Notes: a model not told the origin generated them from the letters alone. 64,000 nt of DNA from an uncultured Bacteroidaceae bacterium (GCA_905236065.1 CAJONZ010000071.1:44587-108586), one strand, 5' to 3'; shown: positions 1 through 7,803, counted from the first letter of the stretch. Numbers and translations: made by a program.

Positions 1-25
1 GTTTTTTGTGGAAATATGTGTGAAA

Positions 26-907
26 ATGAATCTTTTGTTGTTGTGTCTTTCAATAATTCTTATGGCATGTGAGGGTAATCCAATGCCGGAGGAAGAGAGT
101 AATCTTGTGGTTGAAGGATGGATTGAAGACGGTGGATTCCCTGTTGTGTTGCTTACGAAAAGCATTCCTCTATCCAGTGATTATCAGGGGTTAGATAGCT
201 TGAATCAGTATTTGGTGAGATGGGCAAAAGTCTCTGTGTCTGACGGAGACAGCACTGTCGTTCTTACAGGCATGTACCAAAAGGACTGTTACCCACCTTA
301 TATCTATACCACAGGACGAATGCGTGGCAAAGCGGGCAAAACTTATAGCCTGACCATTGAGTATGGTGATTACAGAGCTACAGCTTCCACTAAAATTCCC
401 ATTAGTGTACCTTTGGACTCGGTTGTGGCTACTCCTATTGCAGAATCGGACACACTTTTCTTGGTTGATGCATATTTCATGGACTCGCCTGACACACATG
501 ATTACTACATACTATTCACTAGTGTGAATACACGAAGTCGTCAGTCCCTTATCAGTTATATGGGCTACATAGATGACACACAGCTTTCAGGAATCCATGT
601 CAAGTTGCCTGTGTATCGGGGTAGTGTGTTGTCTGACGATGACTATATTCCGTATTTTACTAAAGGGGATATTGTGGAGGTGAAGTTAGCTCATGCGGAT
701 GCAACAGCATTCAATTTTTGGAATGATGTGCAGAATTCTGTATCTTTCTCCACCAATATGTATATGCCAGTGATGACCAATGTGCGTACAAATATAACGG
801 GTGGTATTGGCTATTGGTTAGGTTACGGGGTCTCTCGTAAATACGTTGTGGTAGGTGAGAGTGATTTGTTTTTTCCTTTCTTCAATATGGAATCGACTAC
901 AAGATAA
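26..907 (+). CDS. DUF4249 family lipoprotein
   Basis: Secreted lipoprotein of about 293 residues. The ATG at 26 is preferred over the upstream GTG codons because it opens directly into a signal sequence (MNLLLLCLSI) with a lipobox ending LMACEG. The mature start, LVVEGWIEDGGFPVVLLTKS, and the following beta-rich stretch are typical of DUF4249. Family members usually sit next to a TonB-dependent receptor and are thought to act at the outer membrane; the ligand is unknown. The partner receptor, if present, lies upstream of the window. The C-terminus (MESTTR) looks natural and a hairpin follows. The family call is by pattern memory only. Confidence 0.75.
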   Translation: MNLLLLCLSIILMACEGNPMPEEESNLVVEGWIEDGGFPVVLLTKSIPLSSDYQGLDSLNQYLVRWAKVSVSDGDSTVVLTGMYQKDCYPPYIYTTGRMRGKAGKTYSLTIEYGDYRATASTKIPISVPLDSVVATPIAESDTLFLVDAYFMDSPDTHDYYILFTSVNTRSRQSLISYMGYIDDTQLSGIHVKLPVYRGSVLSDDDYIPYFTKGDIVEVKLAHADATAFNFWNDVQNSVSFSTNMYMPVMTNVRTNITGGIGYWLGYGVSRKYVVVGESDLFFPFFNMESTTR

Positions 908-971
908 TGCTTAATATTTTGAACTGTGGTGAATTTCTCAAACAGGTCTTAGTTGCCCTCAAAGAGATTTC

Positions 972-1017
972 AGCAGATATTGTTTTTTTCTTGTTTTTTC
1001 AATGAAAAATATCTGCT
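972..1017 (+). terminator. Hairpin downstream of the DUF4249 gene
   Basis: AGCAGATAT at 972-980 pairs with ATATCTGCT at 1009-1017 around an AT-rich loop of about 28 bases. It lies 65 bases after the stop codon, so it may end the DUF4249 transcript. The loop is long and no clean T-run follows, so this is tentative. Confidence 0.35.
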
Positions 1018-1085
1018 ATTTTGGGAAAATTTATTTCTGCTTAATAAAAACTTCCGAAAACATAGCGATTTTGTGTAAAAAGCTG

Positions 1086-1093
1086 TACCTTTG
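1086..1093 (+). promoter_or_regulatory. Bacteroidetes -7 box upstream of candidate ncRNA
   Basis: TACCTTTG matches the TAnnTTTG consensus. No protein start follows for about 400 bases, so it probably drives the structured RNA that begins near 1098. No well-spaced TTTG -33 element is visible. Confidence 0.5.
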
Positions 1094-1097
1094 CCTC

Positions 1098-1420
1098 CGA
1101 CTCGATTAGCCCGAAAGGGAAAAAGGGTCATGACATATTGTTTATAGGACGTTTACGAACGTTATCTTCGACATCCGAATCTCGCAAGTTCAGCAATGTC
1201 TCAGAAGAAACGCAACGGGGCGTCCGCGTTGGGTGTATTATACCCTGCCTGTTTTATTATATATGTACGTGCGATACGTATGTGTATATATAAATGGTGG
1301 CTTTCTGTATAATATCTCACGACGTGGGCTAACTCGAGTTGCTTATCCTGAGACAAGGCAATGCGAGAGCCTGGATGTGGGATAAGCGAGAAAAGCAGAG
1401 AGACTCCCACGTCTTTTTTG
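1098..1420 (+). ncRNA. Candidate structured non-coding RNA of about 320 nt
   Basis: No convincing ORF is present, but the segment starts just after a promoter box and ends in a strong intrinsic terminator. GACGTGGG (1321-1328) pairs with CCCACGTC (1406-1413), followed by six T. Inside this stem, GCTTATCC (1341-1348) pairs with GGATAAGC (1380-1387), and AGGC (1356-1359) with GCCT (1369-1372). Further 5', ACGTT/AACGT (1149-1162), AACGC/GCGTT (1209-1230), GGGT/ACCC (1231-1245) and TACGT/ACGTA flanked by TATATA (about 1258-1290) form more hairpins. The T-run exists only in the plus orientation. I do not recognise the family; tmRNA and RNase P hallmarks are absent. Confidence 0.55.
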
Positions 1421-1487
1421 TTGGCAAATATCTTTTTTGCATATTCTCCGCATGTTCTTCCGTCCGAATACATTGCATGTCGTCTCA

Positions 1488-1697
1488 ATGATTAGCATCG
1501 GTGAACAAATAAAGGCAGAGCTCAATTCGCAGGAGCGGGGAGTTTCTTGGTTTGCGAACAAATTAGGTTGTTCGCGCATGGCTGTTTACCGAATTTTTGA
1601 GAAAAACAGCATTGACACGGCTGTCTTATATAGAATTTGCAAAATTCTTAACCGTAACTTTTTCAATGACTTATCAAACGATTTGGAAAATGTGTAA
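1488..1697 (+). CDS. Small HTH DNA-binding protein
   Basis: A protein of about 69 residues from the ATG at 1488 (MISIGEQIKAEL). The ORF-track start at 1437 adds 17 residues unlike the rest. The segment WFANKLGCSRMAVYRIFEKN reads as a helix-turn-helix of the XRE/Cro kind, followed by DTAVLYRICKILN. This is a family of short Bacteroidetes regulators with no effector domain. It follows the candidate ncRNA terminator by about 70 bases and precedes an outer-membrane protein gene. Repeated GTAACA half-sites begin at its stop codon, so it may control its downstream neighbour or itself; that is inference. Confidence 0.65.
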   Translation: MISIGEQIKAELNSQERGVSWFANKLGCSRMAVYRIFEKNSIDTAVLYRICKILNRNFFNDLSNDLENV

Positions 1698-1721
1698 CAT
1701 GTTTGTTACAGAGATGTAACA
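1694..1721. promoter_or_regulatory. Candidate operator: three GTAACA half-sites
   Basis: GTAACA at 1694-1699, TGTTAC at 1704-1709 and GTAACA at 1716-1721 form two overlapping inverted repeats. They overlap the HTH stop codon and lie about 20 bases upstream of the -33 element of the outer-membrane protein promoter. The arrangement suits a dimeric repressor or activator; which protein binds is not known. Confidence 0.35.
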
Positions 1722-1740
1722 TCTGTGTATCACCGTTTCC

Positions 1741-1771
1741 TTGTGGGAGTTGTTATTTATTGTGAACTTTG
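1741..1771 (+). promoter_or_regulatory. Promoter of the outer-membrane barrel gene
   Basis: TTG at 1741-1743, a 20-base spacer and GAACTTTG at 1764-1771 match the Bacteroidetes layout with one change in the -7 box. The resulting leader is about 70 nt. Confidence 0.55.
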
Positions 1772-1845
1772 CACCCGAAAAGCTAAACAAATGCAAATTT
1801 TATTGCAAGTTTTTATTATTAACAACTTAAAAAAACGTGAAAATT

Positions 1846-2490
1846 ATGAAGAAGATTATTATCGCTGCAATCGCAGTACTCGGTTTCACAACTGCAAATG
1901 CTCAGTACACCGCTGAGAAGGGTGACTTCCAGACTTCTATTGACTTCCGTCCGTTTAAGTCTAGCGGTGACATGTTCTCTAATGAGGTTGGCAACACTGT
2001 AGGTGTAAATTTCTCTTACTTCTTGGCTGATAAGCATGCTCTCCGCCTGGGTTTGGGATTTGATACAAACTCAACGAAGGATGCATCTTCTGACGGTAAA
2101 TTTGGTGTTAATCTCGGTTATGAGTACCACTTCAAGAGTTATGAGCGCGTTGATCTCTTTGCTGGTGCTCAGGTTGGCTTTGCTACAGCATGGGGTAAGA
2201 CAAAGCAACAGACTTACAATAATGCTGGTGAGCCAAATGGTACCGTTGATGTGAAGGCTGCTGGTCTTCCACGTGAATTCTCTGTGGGTGTTTTCACAGG
2301 TGTCAACTACTACTTCTATAAGAAGCTCTATGTAGGTGCTGAAGTGCAGCTTGGCTACGCACATACAAGCTACAGCAAAGGCCAGTCTTATGATGGTGAA
2401 AAGGTTATTGACAACAAAGAAGCTGCTCCAGGCAAGAACAAAATTGGCTTCAATGTTCTTCCTGCCTTCCGTCTTGGTTGGACCTTCTAA
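1846..2490 (+). CDS. Outer-membrane beta-barrel protein (porin-like)
   Basis: 214 residues from the ATG at 1846, which opens the signal peptide MKKIIIAAIAVLGFTTANAQ. The ORF-track start at 1837 is a GTG three codons earlier. The mature protein alternates short turns with amphipathic strands (VGVNFSYFLADKHALRLGLGF, YVGAEVQLGYAHTSY) and ends in an aromatic residue, LGWTF, as barrel proteins do. The size fits an eight-stranded barrel of the OmpX/OmpW-like type common in Bacteroidales. It is monocistronic, with its own promoter and two downstream hairpins. The cargo or role cannot be read from sequence. Confidence 0.8.
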   Translation: MKKIIIAAIAVLGFTTANAQYTAEKGDFQTSIDFRPFKSSGDMFSNEVGNTVGVNFSYFLADKHALRLGLGFDTNSTKDASSDGKFGVNLGYEYHFKSYERVDLFAGAQVGFATAWGKTKQQTYNNAGEPNGTVDVKAAGLPREFSVGVFTGVNYYFYKKLYVGAEVQLGYAHTSYSKGQSYDGEKVIDNKEAAPGKNKIGFNVLPAFRLGWTF

Positions 2491-2505
2491 TCGAACGTAA
2501 AAAAT

Positions 2506-2524
2506 ATCACGGCATATCCGTGAT
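2506..2524 (+). terminator. Hairpin terminator after the barrel gene
   Basis: ATCACGG/CCGTGAT with a five-base loop, 15 bases after the stop codon and followed by TTCTTC. Confidence 0.55.
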
Positions 2525-2547
2525 TTCTTCAAAATCTAAATAATTTT

Positions 2548-2579
2548 CAATCGGATTCGTTGTGAAACGAGTCCGATTG
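2548..2579. terminator. Second hairpin in the 2.49-2.80 kb gap
   Basis: CAATCGGA (2548-2555) pairs with TCCGATTG (2572-2579), with an inner TCGTT/AACGA pair. It may act as a backup terminator. Confidence 0.5.
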
Positions 2580-2642
2580 TTGGATATATACACCGTCTGT
2601 ATTTGTGAAACAGTGTTCTTGAAATCTTTTTCCTCCTAATTG

Positions 2643-2673
2643 TTTGTTTTCAGGTGAGATTTGTGTAACTTTG
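2643..2673 (+). promoter_or_regulatory. Consensus promoter for the 2803 gene
   Basis: TTTG at 2643-2646, a 19-base spacer and TAACTTTG at 2666-2673 match the Bacteroidetes consensus exactly. The leader to the ATG at 2803 is about 125 nt. Confidence 0.7.
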
Positions 2674-2802
2674 CGGCAGAAAAAATAGAATCGTTAAAGA
2701 AAACCGTTGAAAACGACGTTGTTCTGACCAACGGGATAATTATAGACGTTCCAGCCCGATTGGTCAGGGATGTAAATAATAACGTGGTGTGGTAAACAAA
2801 GT

Positions 2803-3936
2803 ATGACCTCTAATAATAATAGTATAGAAGCCTTTTTCCTGCTTGTCAGAGCGGGATTGTTTGGTCGTACAGAGGTCATAGAGGGTTTCCTGCCAGATGA
2901 TGTGGATTGGCAAGAGGTTTTCCGGTTGGCTAAGGAACAGAGCGTTATCGGTTTGGTTGCAGAGGGCATAGAACTTGTTCGGACGGAGTGGCCCAAGACT
3001 CACGGCACACCGCTTGTGCCGAAACAATGGGCATTGAAGTTTGCCTCTGGAACATTGAGACTGGAACAGCGCAATCAGACCATGAACCGTTTTGTTGCCA
3101 AATTGATTAGCTGGTTGCGTGAAAAAGGCATCTACGCATTCTTGTTAAAGGGGCAGGGTGTGGCTCAATGCTACCAAAAGCCCCTTTTGAGGACATGTGG
3201 GGATGTAGATTTGCTTTTGAGTGAAGAAGATTATCAGGCGGCAATCAATTATTTACTTCCATTCGCATCTTTTTCAAAGGCGGGAAATGAGTATAAGAAA
3301 GATTTCGCCGTAAAGATTGTCGGCTGGTTGGTAGAGCTGCATGGTCGCCTTCGTTGCGGTTTTTCGTCGCGCATAGATAGGGAACTTGACAAGATGTATG
3401 ATGACACTTTCTCTGGTGAAAATGTCAGGTCATGGATGAATGGAAATGTACAGGTGTTCATGCTTGGGGAAGAGAACGACATCATCTTTGTTTTTGCTCA
3501 TCTCTTAAATCATTTTTATAAAGGTGGTGTGGGAATCAGGCAGGTTTGTGACTGGTGTCGCATGTTGTGGACATTTAGGGATTCCCTTGACTTAGACGTA
3601 CTTGAGTCCCGTCTGAAGAAGATGAAGCTGATGAGTGAGTGGAAGGCTTTCGGAATGTTTGCGGTGGAATATTTAGGTATGCCCAAGGAAGCGATGCCCT
3701 TCTACAGCGAAGACAAAAAATGGAAACGCAAGGCGAAACAGATACGTGCTTTTATCCTGAAGACTGGAAATCTGGGCTCTAACAGGAAGGGAGAGGTGGT
3801 TGGCTCTTTGCTGTCAAGAAAGATGAAATCTTCGAGACAGCGGTTTTGTGATTTGGCAAACCATTTCACTATTTTCCCGCTGGACACATTACGGTTCTTT
3901 CCGAGCATCTTTCTCAATGGATTGTATCAAAAATGA
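2803..3936 (+). CDS. Nucleotidyltransferase-fold family protein
   Basis: 377 residues, no signal peptide. The central block FLLKGQGVAQCYQKPLLRTCGDVDLLLSEED matches the Uncharacterised nucleotidyltransferase family (PF14907), in which LKG...R..GDiDLLv carries the two metal-binding aspartates of the fold. A helical N-terminus and a mainly helical C-terminus flank it. Family members often sit in surface-polysaccharide loci, but here the gene stands alone between its own consensus promoter and a strong terminator. The substrate is unknown. A nucleotide- or sugar-modifying role is family-level inference. Confidence 0.75.
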   Translation: MTSNNNSIEAFFLLVRAGLFGRTEVIEGFLPDDVDWQEVFRLAKEQSVIGLVAEGIELVRTEWPKTHGTPLVPKQWALKFASGTLRLEQRNQTMNRFVAKLISWLREKGIYAFLLKGQGVAQCYQKPLLRTCGDVDLLLSEEDYQAAINYLLPFASFSKAGNEYKKDFAVKIVGWLVELHGRLRCGFSSRIDRELDKMYDDTFSGENVRSWMNGNVQVFMLGEENDIIFVFAHLLNHFYKGGVGIRQVCDWCRMLWTFRDSLDLDVLESRLKKMKLMSEWKAFGMFAVEYLGMPKEAMPFYSEDKKWKRKAKQIRAFILKTGNLGSNRKGEVVGSLLSRKMKSSRQRFCDLANHFTIFPLDTLRFFPSIFLNGLYQK

Positions 3937-3962
3937 TAAGGGCAATCCGCTATGGTACCAAA

Positions 3963-4004
3963 AACATTCCCTGACTGCCAAGTGTGTGACGGTCAGGGAA
4001 TGTT
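3963..4004. terminator. Bidirectional terminator between convergent genes
   Basis: AACATTCCCTGAC (3963-3975) pairs perfectly with GTCAGGGAATGTT (3992-4004), followed by GATTTTG. It lies between the ends of the plus-strand 2803 gene and the minus-strand 4026 gene and can serve both. Confidence 0.75.
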
Positions 4005-4025
4005 GATTTTGTGTGCTATCAATGC

Positions 4026-4745
4026 CTACTTCCTTTTCGGCGTCGTAGGCGTTGAGTAGTTGAGGAAGAAGTCGTTCCACACCTTCAGCATACTGCTTTT
4101 GTTGGTGGAGATGATTTCCGCCTGTCGGGTGTAGTTGCGGTATTCCTTCTTTCGTTTGGGGTCGATGTGGGCAAGGATGTTCCGCTCTGTGGCCTCGAAA
4201 ATCTCCCCATTCAACTGATAGTAGAAAGTGTTGACCAGTGGTAGGGGAAGTTCCTCCTCGTTGACGGAGGCATTGGCATCCGAGAGCTGTGCGCCCCATG
4301 CTCCGAGGTTGAGGCTCGACTGCTGCAGGTTCTGTGAGTTGTTCATCAGTTCCACGGCTCGTTTATCCACGGCATTCTGATCTACGGTGTGGACGAACAG
4401 CACACGGGCCACCTTACCGTTGATGGTGTCTTGACGGAGAATCTTCCCGAAGCTGCCGCTCTCGCCCACTGGCATGAACGTGTCGCCGTTGGGAAATTCC
4501 ACACGCAGGATGCTACCGGGAATGGCCTCCATCAGCGTGTCGTTGCGTGAAAACCAGAGCGTCTGCTTGCCCAGATGGATGTTGCAGGGCACTTGCGTCT
4601 TCTTGATGGAGAAGAACCCCGAATAGATAGTGGCCACACGGAAAGCCTTGTATTCAAAAGGCCATGTGCCGATTGGCTCCCAGTCTTGTGCCTGTAGCGG
4701 ACAGACTGTTAGCAGGAGGAAGAGGTATGACAGAAGTTTCTTCAT
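4026..4745 (-). CDS. Secreted protein of unknown function
   Basis: 239 residues with a clear signal peptide (MKKLLSYLFLLLTVCPLQAQ), predicted to be periplasmic or exported. The N-terminal half is strand-rich (WPFEYKAFRVATIYSGFF). The C-terminal half is helical and basic, ending in TPTTPKRK. I do not recognise the family. It is last in a minus-strand row after RsmI and a coiled-coil lipoprotein, but a GC-rich hairpin separates it from the latter, so it may be transcribed only partly with them. Confidence 0.6.
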   Translation of the reverse strand: MKKLLSYLFLLLTVCPLQAQDWEPIGTWPFEYKAFRVATIYSGFFSIKKTQVPCNIHLGKQTLWFSRNDTLMEAIPGSILRVEFPNGDTFMPVGESGSFGKILRQDTINGKVARVLFVHTVDQNAVDKRAVELMNNSQNLQQSSLNLGAWGAQLSDANASVNEEELPLPLVNTFYYQLNGEIFEATERNILAHIDPKRKKEYRNYTRQAEIISTNKSSMLKVWNDFFLNYSTPTTPKRK

Positions 4746-4764
4746 CTTGTGTTTGTTTTTAAGG

Positions 4765-4808
4765 TGCGTTCCCCTCCCTTTTTAGGCGTATGGGGGAAGG
4801 GGAACGCA
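4765..4808 (-). terminator. GC-rich hairpin between two minus-strand genes
   Basis: TGCGTTCCCC (4765-4774) pairs with GGGGAACGCA (4799-4808), with further C/G pairing inside. It lies just after the stop of the coiled-coil lipoprotein. On the minus strand the downstream bases are ACCTTAAAAAC, not a T-run, so it may be attenuating or structural rather than a full terminator. Confidence 0.45.
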
Positions 4809-4821
4809 TGTTCGGTTTGTC

Positions 4822-5691
4822 TTATTTCGTGCGAACGACCAGATACTTGCTGACGCTCCAGAACTTCTTCACGTCGATGATGCGGAGGGTAACCTCACCG
4901 TTCGACGCATCCTTCATCAGGGTGTAGGAATCAGAGGGGTGGTTCGTCAACAGTTCTGCGCTCTTGGAAGAGAATGGAATGGTTGTGGTCTGACGGATGT
5001 CAATCTCCGTGAAGTAGCTCTTGTTGAAGTCACCATTCTGCACACGGCTCTTCTGGAACACGTTACCGCCGCTGATGATGCCGTTCTTCTTCAGTTCCTT
5101 GCCAGTGCCATACACATACCATGCCTTGTTGAGGCTCACATCCTGCTGACGTGCCAGCTCCTGGCTTTCGTCGCGTTGCTGCTTCACCGTGGCATTCTCA
5201 GCTGTCAGGATAGACACGTCGGCATTCAGCACGGCAATCTCCACATCCTTGTCTGCCAACTGGGCGCGGAGTTCTTCCAGCTCTGCGTTCTTGGCCTCCA
5301 ATTGCTTCAGGAGCGACTGGATGGTCTCCTTCAGCTTCGCATTGTAAGTGTTGCTGCTGTTGAGTTTCTGCTCCAGTTCCGTGATTTTCTGCTTGTTGTT
5401 GGTCAGCGTCTCCTGAATGAAATCCAGGTTCTCGCGCAACTCATTCTCCGACTTCTTTGCCTCGCCGTTCTTCTTGATCAGATTGACACGTCCCGCAGCC
5501 TGGTTGATTTGTGCGAAACTCTCCTGAATCTCGTTGAACTGTTCAAGCATCTCGTTGAGTTCGCCGTCCCTTGTGTCGAGGGCCTTCTGAAGGGAGTCAC
5601 GCTCGTTTTGCAGTTCCTTGGCGCTTTGGCCGTTTCCACACGAAGTGAGCATTGCAGCAACAACAGCTGCTAAAAAAAGAATTTTTTTCAT
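4822..5691 (-). CDS. Coiled-coil lipoprotein
   Basis: About 289 residues from the ATG at 5691; the track start at 5700 is a TTG. The signal peptide MKKILFLAAVVAAMLTSCGN ends in a lipobox with Cys. Residues about 25-175 are an almost continuous coiled coil rich in E, K, Q and L (LEAKNAELEELRAQLADKDVEI). A compact C-terminal domain follows (YGTGKELKKNGIISGGN onwards). It is probably anchored in a membrane with the helix spanning the periplasm. The gene starts 5 bases after the rsmI stop, so the two are co-transcribed. The function is unknown. Confidence 0.7.
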   Translation of the reverse strand: MKKILFLAAVVAAMLTSCGNGQSAKELQNERDSLQKALDTRDGELNEMLEQFNEIQESFAQINQAAGRVNLIKKNGEAKKSENELRENLDFIQETLTNNKQKITELEQKLNSSNTYNAKLKETIQSLLKQLEAKNAELEELRAQLADKDVEIAVLNADVSILTAENATVKQQRDESQELARQQDVSLNKAWYVYGTGKELKKNGIISGGNVFQKSRVQNGDFNKSYFTEIDIRQTTTIPFSSKSAELLTNHPSDSYTLMKDASNGEVTLRIIDVKKFWSVSKYLVVRTK

Positions 5692-5696
5692 ACGAT

Positions 5697-6476
5697 TCAA
5701 TGTTTATATTTGTTCTTTGATTTACCTTTACCCATGACGACCGACTGGAAATCCGTCGCCTCCGTACCTTCCGCCACACGCTCGGTACCTTGGCCCTTGT
5801 CCTTTCCGCCTTCTTCCACACCGCCCAGCAGGACGACCATTTCGCCCAGCGGCTCGTGGTGGAGGAAATGGCTATGTACCTCGGCCAGAGTGCCCCGCAC
5901 ATGCTCCTCATGCACCTTTGAAATCTCCCTCGACACACAGACCCGGCGTTCCGCACCGTAAGCCTCGATAAACTCCTCCAACATCCTCACCACCCGTCGT
6001 GGCGATTCATAGAACACGACCGTCCGCTCCTCGTCCCGAAACAAGTCAATGCGAGTCCGACGTCCCTTCTTCTGGGGCAGGAAGCCCTCGAACACAAAAC
6101 GATTGCACGGCAGGCCACTGCTCACCAAGGCCGGGACGAAAGCCGTGGCTCCCGGAAGGGTCTGCACCTCGATGCCTGCCTTGGCCGCCTCGCGGGCCAA
6201 GAGGAATCCTGGGTCGCTGATACCCGGCGTACCCGCATCGCTGATGAGGGCAATGTCCTCGCCGGCTTGCAAACGCGACAACACGCTCTCCACCGTTCCA
6301 TGCTCATTGTATTTATGGTGGGAAAGCAGGGGCGTGTGGATGTCGAAATGCGAAAGTAGCACACCCGACGTGCGGGTATCCTCTGCGAGTATCAGGCTCA
6401 CCCCCTTCAGGACACGGATGGCTCGCATCGTCATGTCCTCCATGTTGCCGACAGGCGTTGGTACGATATACAACAT
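5697..6476 (-). CDS. rsmI: 16S rRNA (cytidine-2'-O)-methyltransferase RsmI
   Basis: RsmI methylates the 2'-O of C1402 in 16S rRNA using S-adenosylmethionine. The start is set to the ATG at 6476 (MLYIVPTPVGNMEDMTMRA); the upstream 18 codons are not part of the family. Hallmarks are LILAEDTRTSGVLL, ISDAGTPGISDPG and LPGATAFVPALVSSGL, which form the tetrapyrrole-methylase fold. After the normal end (MVVLLGG) there is an unusual tail of about 35 low-complexity residues including ATDFQSVV, encoded by a palindromic element also seen inside a glycosyltransferase gene at 40.1 kb. A promoter box ends only four bases before the start codon, suggesting a leaderless mRNA. Confidence 0.93.
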   Translation of the reverse strand: MLYIVPTPVGNMEDMTMRAIRVLKGVSLILAEDTRTSGVLLSHFDIHTPLLSHHKYNEHGTVESVLSRLQAGEDIALISDAGTPGISDPGFLLAREAAKAGIEVQTLPGATAFVPALVSSGLPCNRFVFEGFLPQKKGRRTRIDLFRDEERTVVFYESPRRVVRMLEEFIEAYGAERRVCVSREISKVHEEHVRGTLAEVHSHFLHHEPLGEMVVLLGGVEEGGKDKGQGTERVAEGTEATDFQSVVMGKGKSKNKYKH

Positions 6477-6480
6477 TGTG

Positions 6481-6488
6481 CAAAAATA
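6481..6488 (-). promoter_or_regulatory. -7 box directly upstream of rsmI start
   Basis: On the minus strand TATTTTTG ends four bases before the rsmI ATG. If it is used, transcription would begin at or within a base or two of the start codon. Confidence 0.45.
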
Positions 6489-6552
6489 TGAATTAACCCC
6501 AACTTGACGAAAAAAAACCGGGAAAAACAACTTTTTTTCACATTTTTATATC

Positions 6553-6560
6553 TATCTTTG
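6553..6560 (+). promoter_or_regulatory. -7 box for the AI-2E family gene
   Basis: TATCTTTG matches TAnnTTTG, about 90 bases upstream of the ATG at 6651. The leader ends with a repetitive TTCATTTTTCATTCTTC spacer. Confidence 0.5.
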
Positions 6561-6650
6561 CACAGAATCCGACAAATGCCAAACGTGAAGTATCAAACAC
6601 CTGCCCACCGGATGGCATTCTTCATTTTTCATTCTTCATTCTTCGTTTAA

Positions 6651-7745
6651 ATGAAAACCAAGGAAATAACATTCGACCGATTTATCCGTGCCCTGATAGC
6701 CCTCATCGGTCTCGTCATCGTCTATCTCCTGCTGAAAAAACTGCAGGCCGTCCTCATTCCCTTTTTCGTAGCCTGGCTCGTGGCCTACCTGCTCTATCCC
6801 GTAGTCCGCTTCTTCCAGTACAGATGCCGGCTGCGCTATCGCATCCTCAGCATCATCGTCACCCTGCTTATCCTCGTCGGCCTGCTCGCCGCCATTTTCT
6901 TCGTAGCCGTGCCGCCAGCCATCGAAGAGATTTCGCGGCTGAAAAGCATGGTCGTGGAATACGTAACCACCGACAGCACCGTGACCCAAGTTTCCGCCGA
7001 AGTGGAACGGTTCATGAAACGGAACATCGACATCGAGCAAATCGTCAGCGCCATGTCCGTCAAGGACGTATCCACCCTCATCGAGCGCAGTCTGCCGCAA
7101 CTCGTCAACCTCATTTCCAACTCCTTCAACACCCTGGCCGCCCTCGTCGCCTCCCTGGTATCCATCATCTACCTCTTCTTCATCCTGATGGACTACGAGC
7201 GCATGTGCCACGACATCATCCACATGGTGCCGCCTACCCGCCGCACCATCGTGCGAAACGTCCTTAAAGATGTGGAGCACGGCATGAACGGCTACTTCCG
7301 TGGCCAGAGCCTTATCGCCCTCTGCGTCGGCATCCTCTTCTCCATCGGCTTCCTCATCATCGACTTCCCCCTCGCCATTCCCCTCGGACTCTTCATAGGC
7401 GTGCTCAACCTCGTCCCCTACTTGCAGACACTGGGCTTCATCCCCACTGTCATCCTCTCCCTCCTGAAAGCTTACGACACGGGCGAGAACTTCTGGGGAA
7501 TCCTGCTGGCCGCCCTCATCGTCTTTGCCGTTGTACAGACCATCCAGGACACCATCCTCACCCCGCGCATCATGGGGAAGGTCACCGGACTCAGTGCCGC
7601 CGTCATCCTCCTCAGCCTCTCCGTCTGGGGCTGTCTGCTCGGTTTCATCGGCCTGATTATCGCCCTGCCACTCACCACACTCCTCATCTCCTACTACAAA
7701 CGCTACGTCCTTGAGGAAACCGACGAGCCGCAAAAAAAACTGTAA
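6651..7745 (+). CDS. AI-2E family transporter
   Basis: 364-residue inner-membrane protein of the AI-2E exporter family (PF01594), with about eight hydrophobic helices. Two lie near the N-terminus (FIRALIALIGLVIVYLLL and the following AVLIPFFVAWLVAYLLYPVVRFFQ). A soluble middle segment of about 70-100 residues (SRLKSMVVEYVTTDS...) follows, then a C-terminal helix bundle with IDFPLAIPLGLFIGVLNLVPYLQ and the signature-like ILTPRIMGKVTGLSA. Family members are implicated in export of small molecules or ion-coupled transport, and substrates vary, so quorum-signal export should not be assumed. It is monocistronic with a strong terminator. Confidence 0.88.
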   Translation: MKTKEITFDRFIRALIALIGLVIVYLLLKKLQAVLIPFFVAWLVAYLLYPVVRFFQYRCRLRYRILSIIVTLLILVGLLAAIFFVAVPPAIEEISRLKSMVVEYVTTDSTVTQVSAEVERFMKRNIDIEQIVSAMSVKDVSTLIERSLPQLVNLISNSFNTLAALVASLVSIIYLFFILMDYERMCHDIIHMVPPTRRTIVRNVLKDVEHGMNGYFRGQSLIALCVGILFSIGFLIIDFPLAIPLGLFIGVLNLVPYLQTLGFIPTVILSLLKAYDTGENFWGILLAALIVFAVVQTIQDTILTPRIMGKVTGLSAAVILLSLSVWGCLLGFIGLIIALPLTTLLISYYKRYVLEETDEPQKKL

Positions 7746-7769
7746 AAGAGTACACAAAATCGGTGCTTT

Positions 7770-7803
7770 GCGTAAACAACCCCCGTTTGTTTACGCTTTT
7801 TTT
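7770..7803 (+). terminator. Intrinsic terminator
   Basis: GCGTAAACA (7770-7778) pairs with TGTTTACGC (7788-7796), followed directly by seven T. A strong rho-independent terminator for the transporter gene. Confidence 0.85.

Noticed and set aside
1098-1420. tmRNA, RNase P RNA or 6S RNA
   Set aside because: No tRNA-like ends, no GGAAAGTCC-type P RNA core, and length and shape do not suit 6S; family left open.
6636-7757. 373-residue minus-strand ORF
   Set aside because: Antisense of the AI-2E transporter gene; acidic, low-complexity product without family features.
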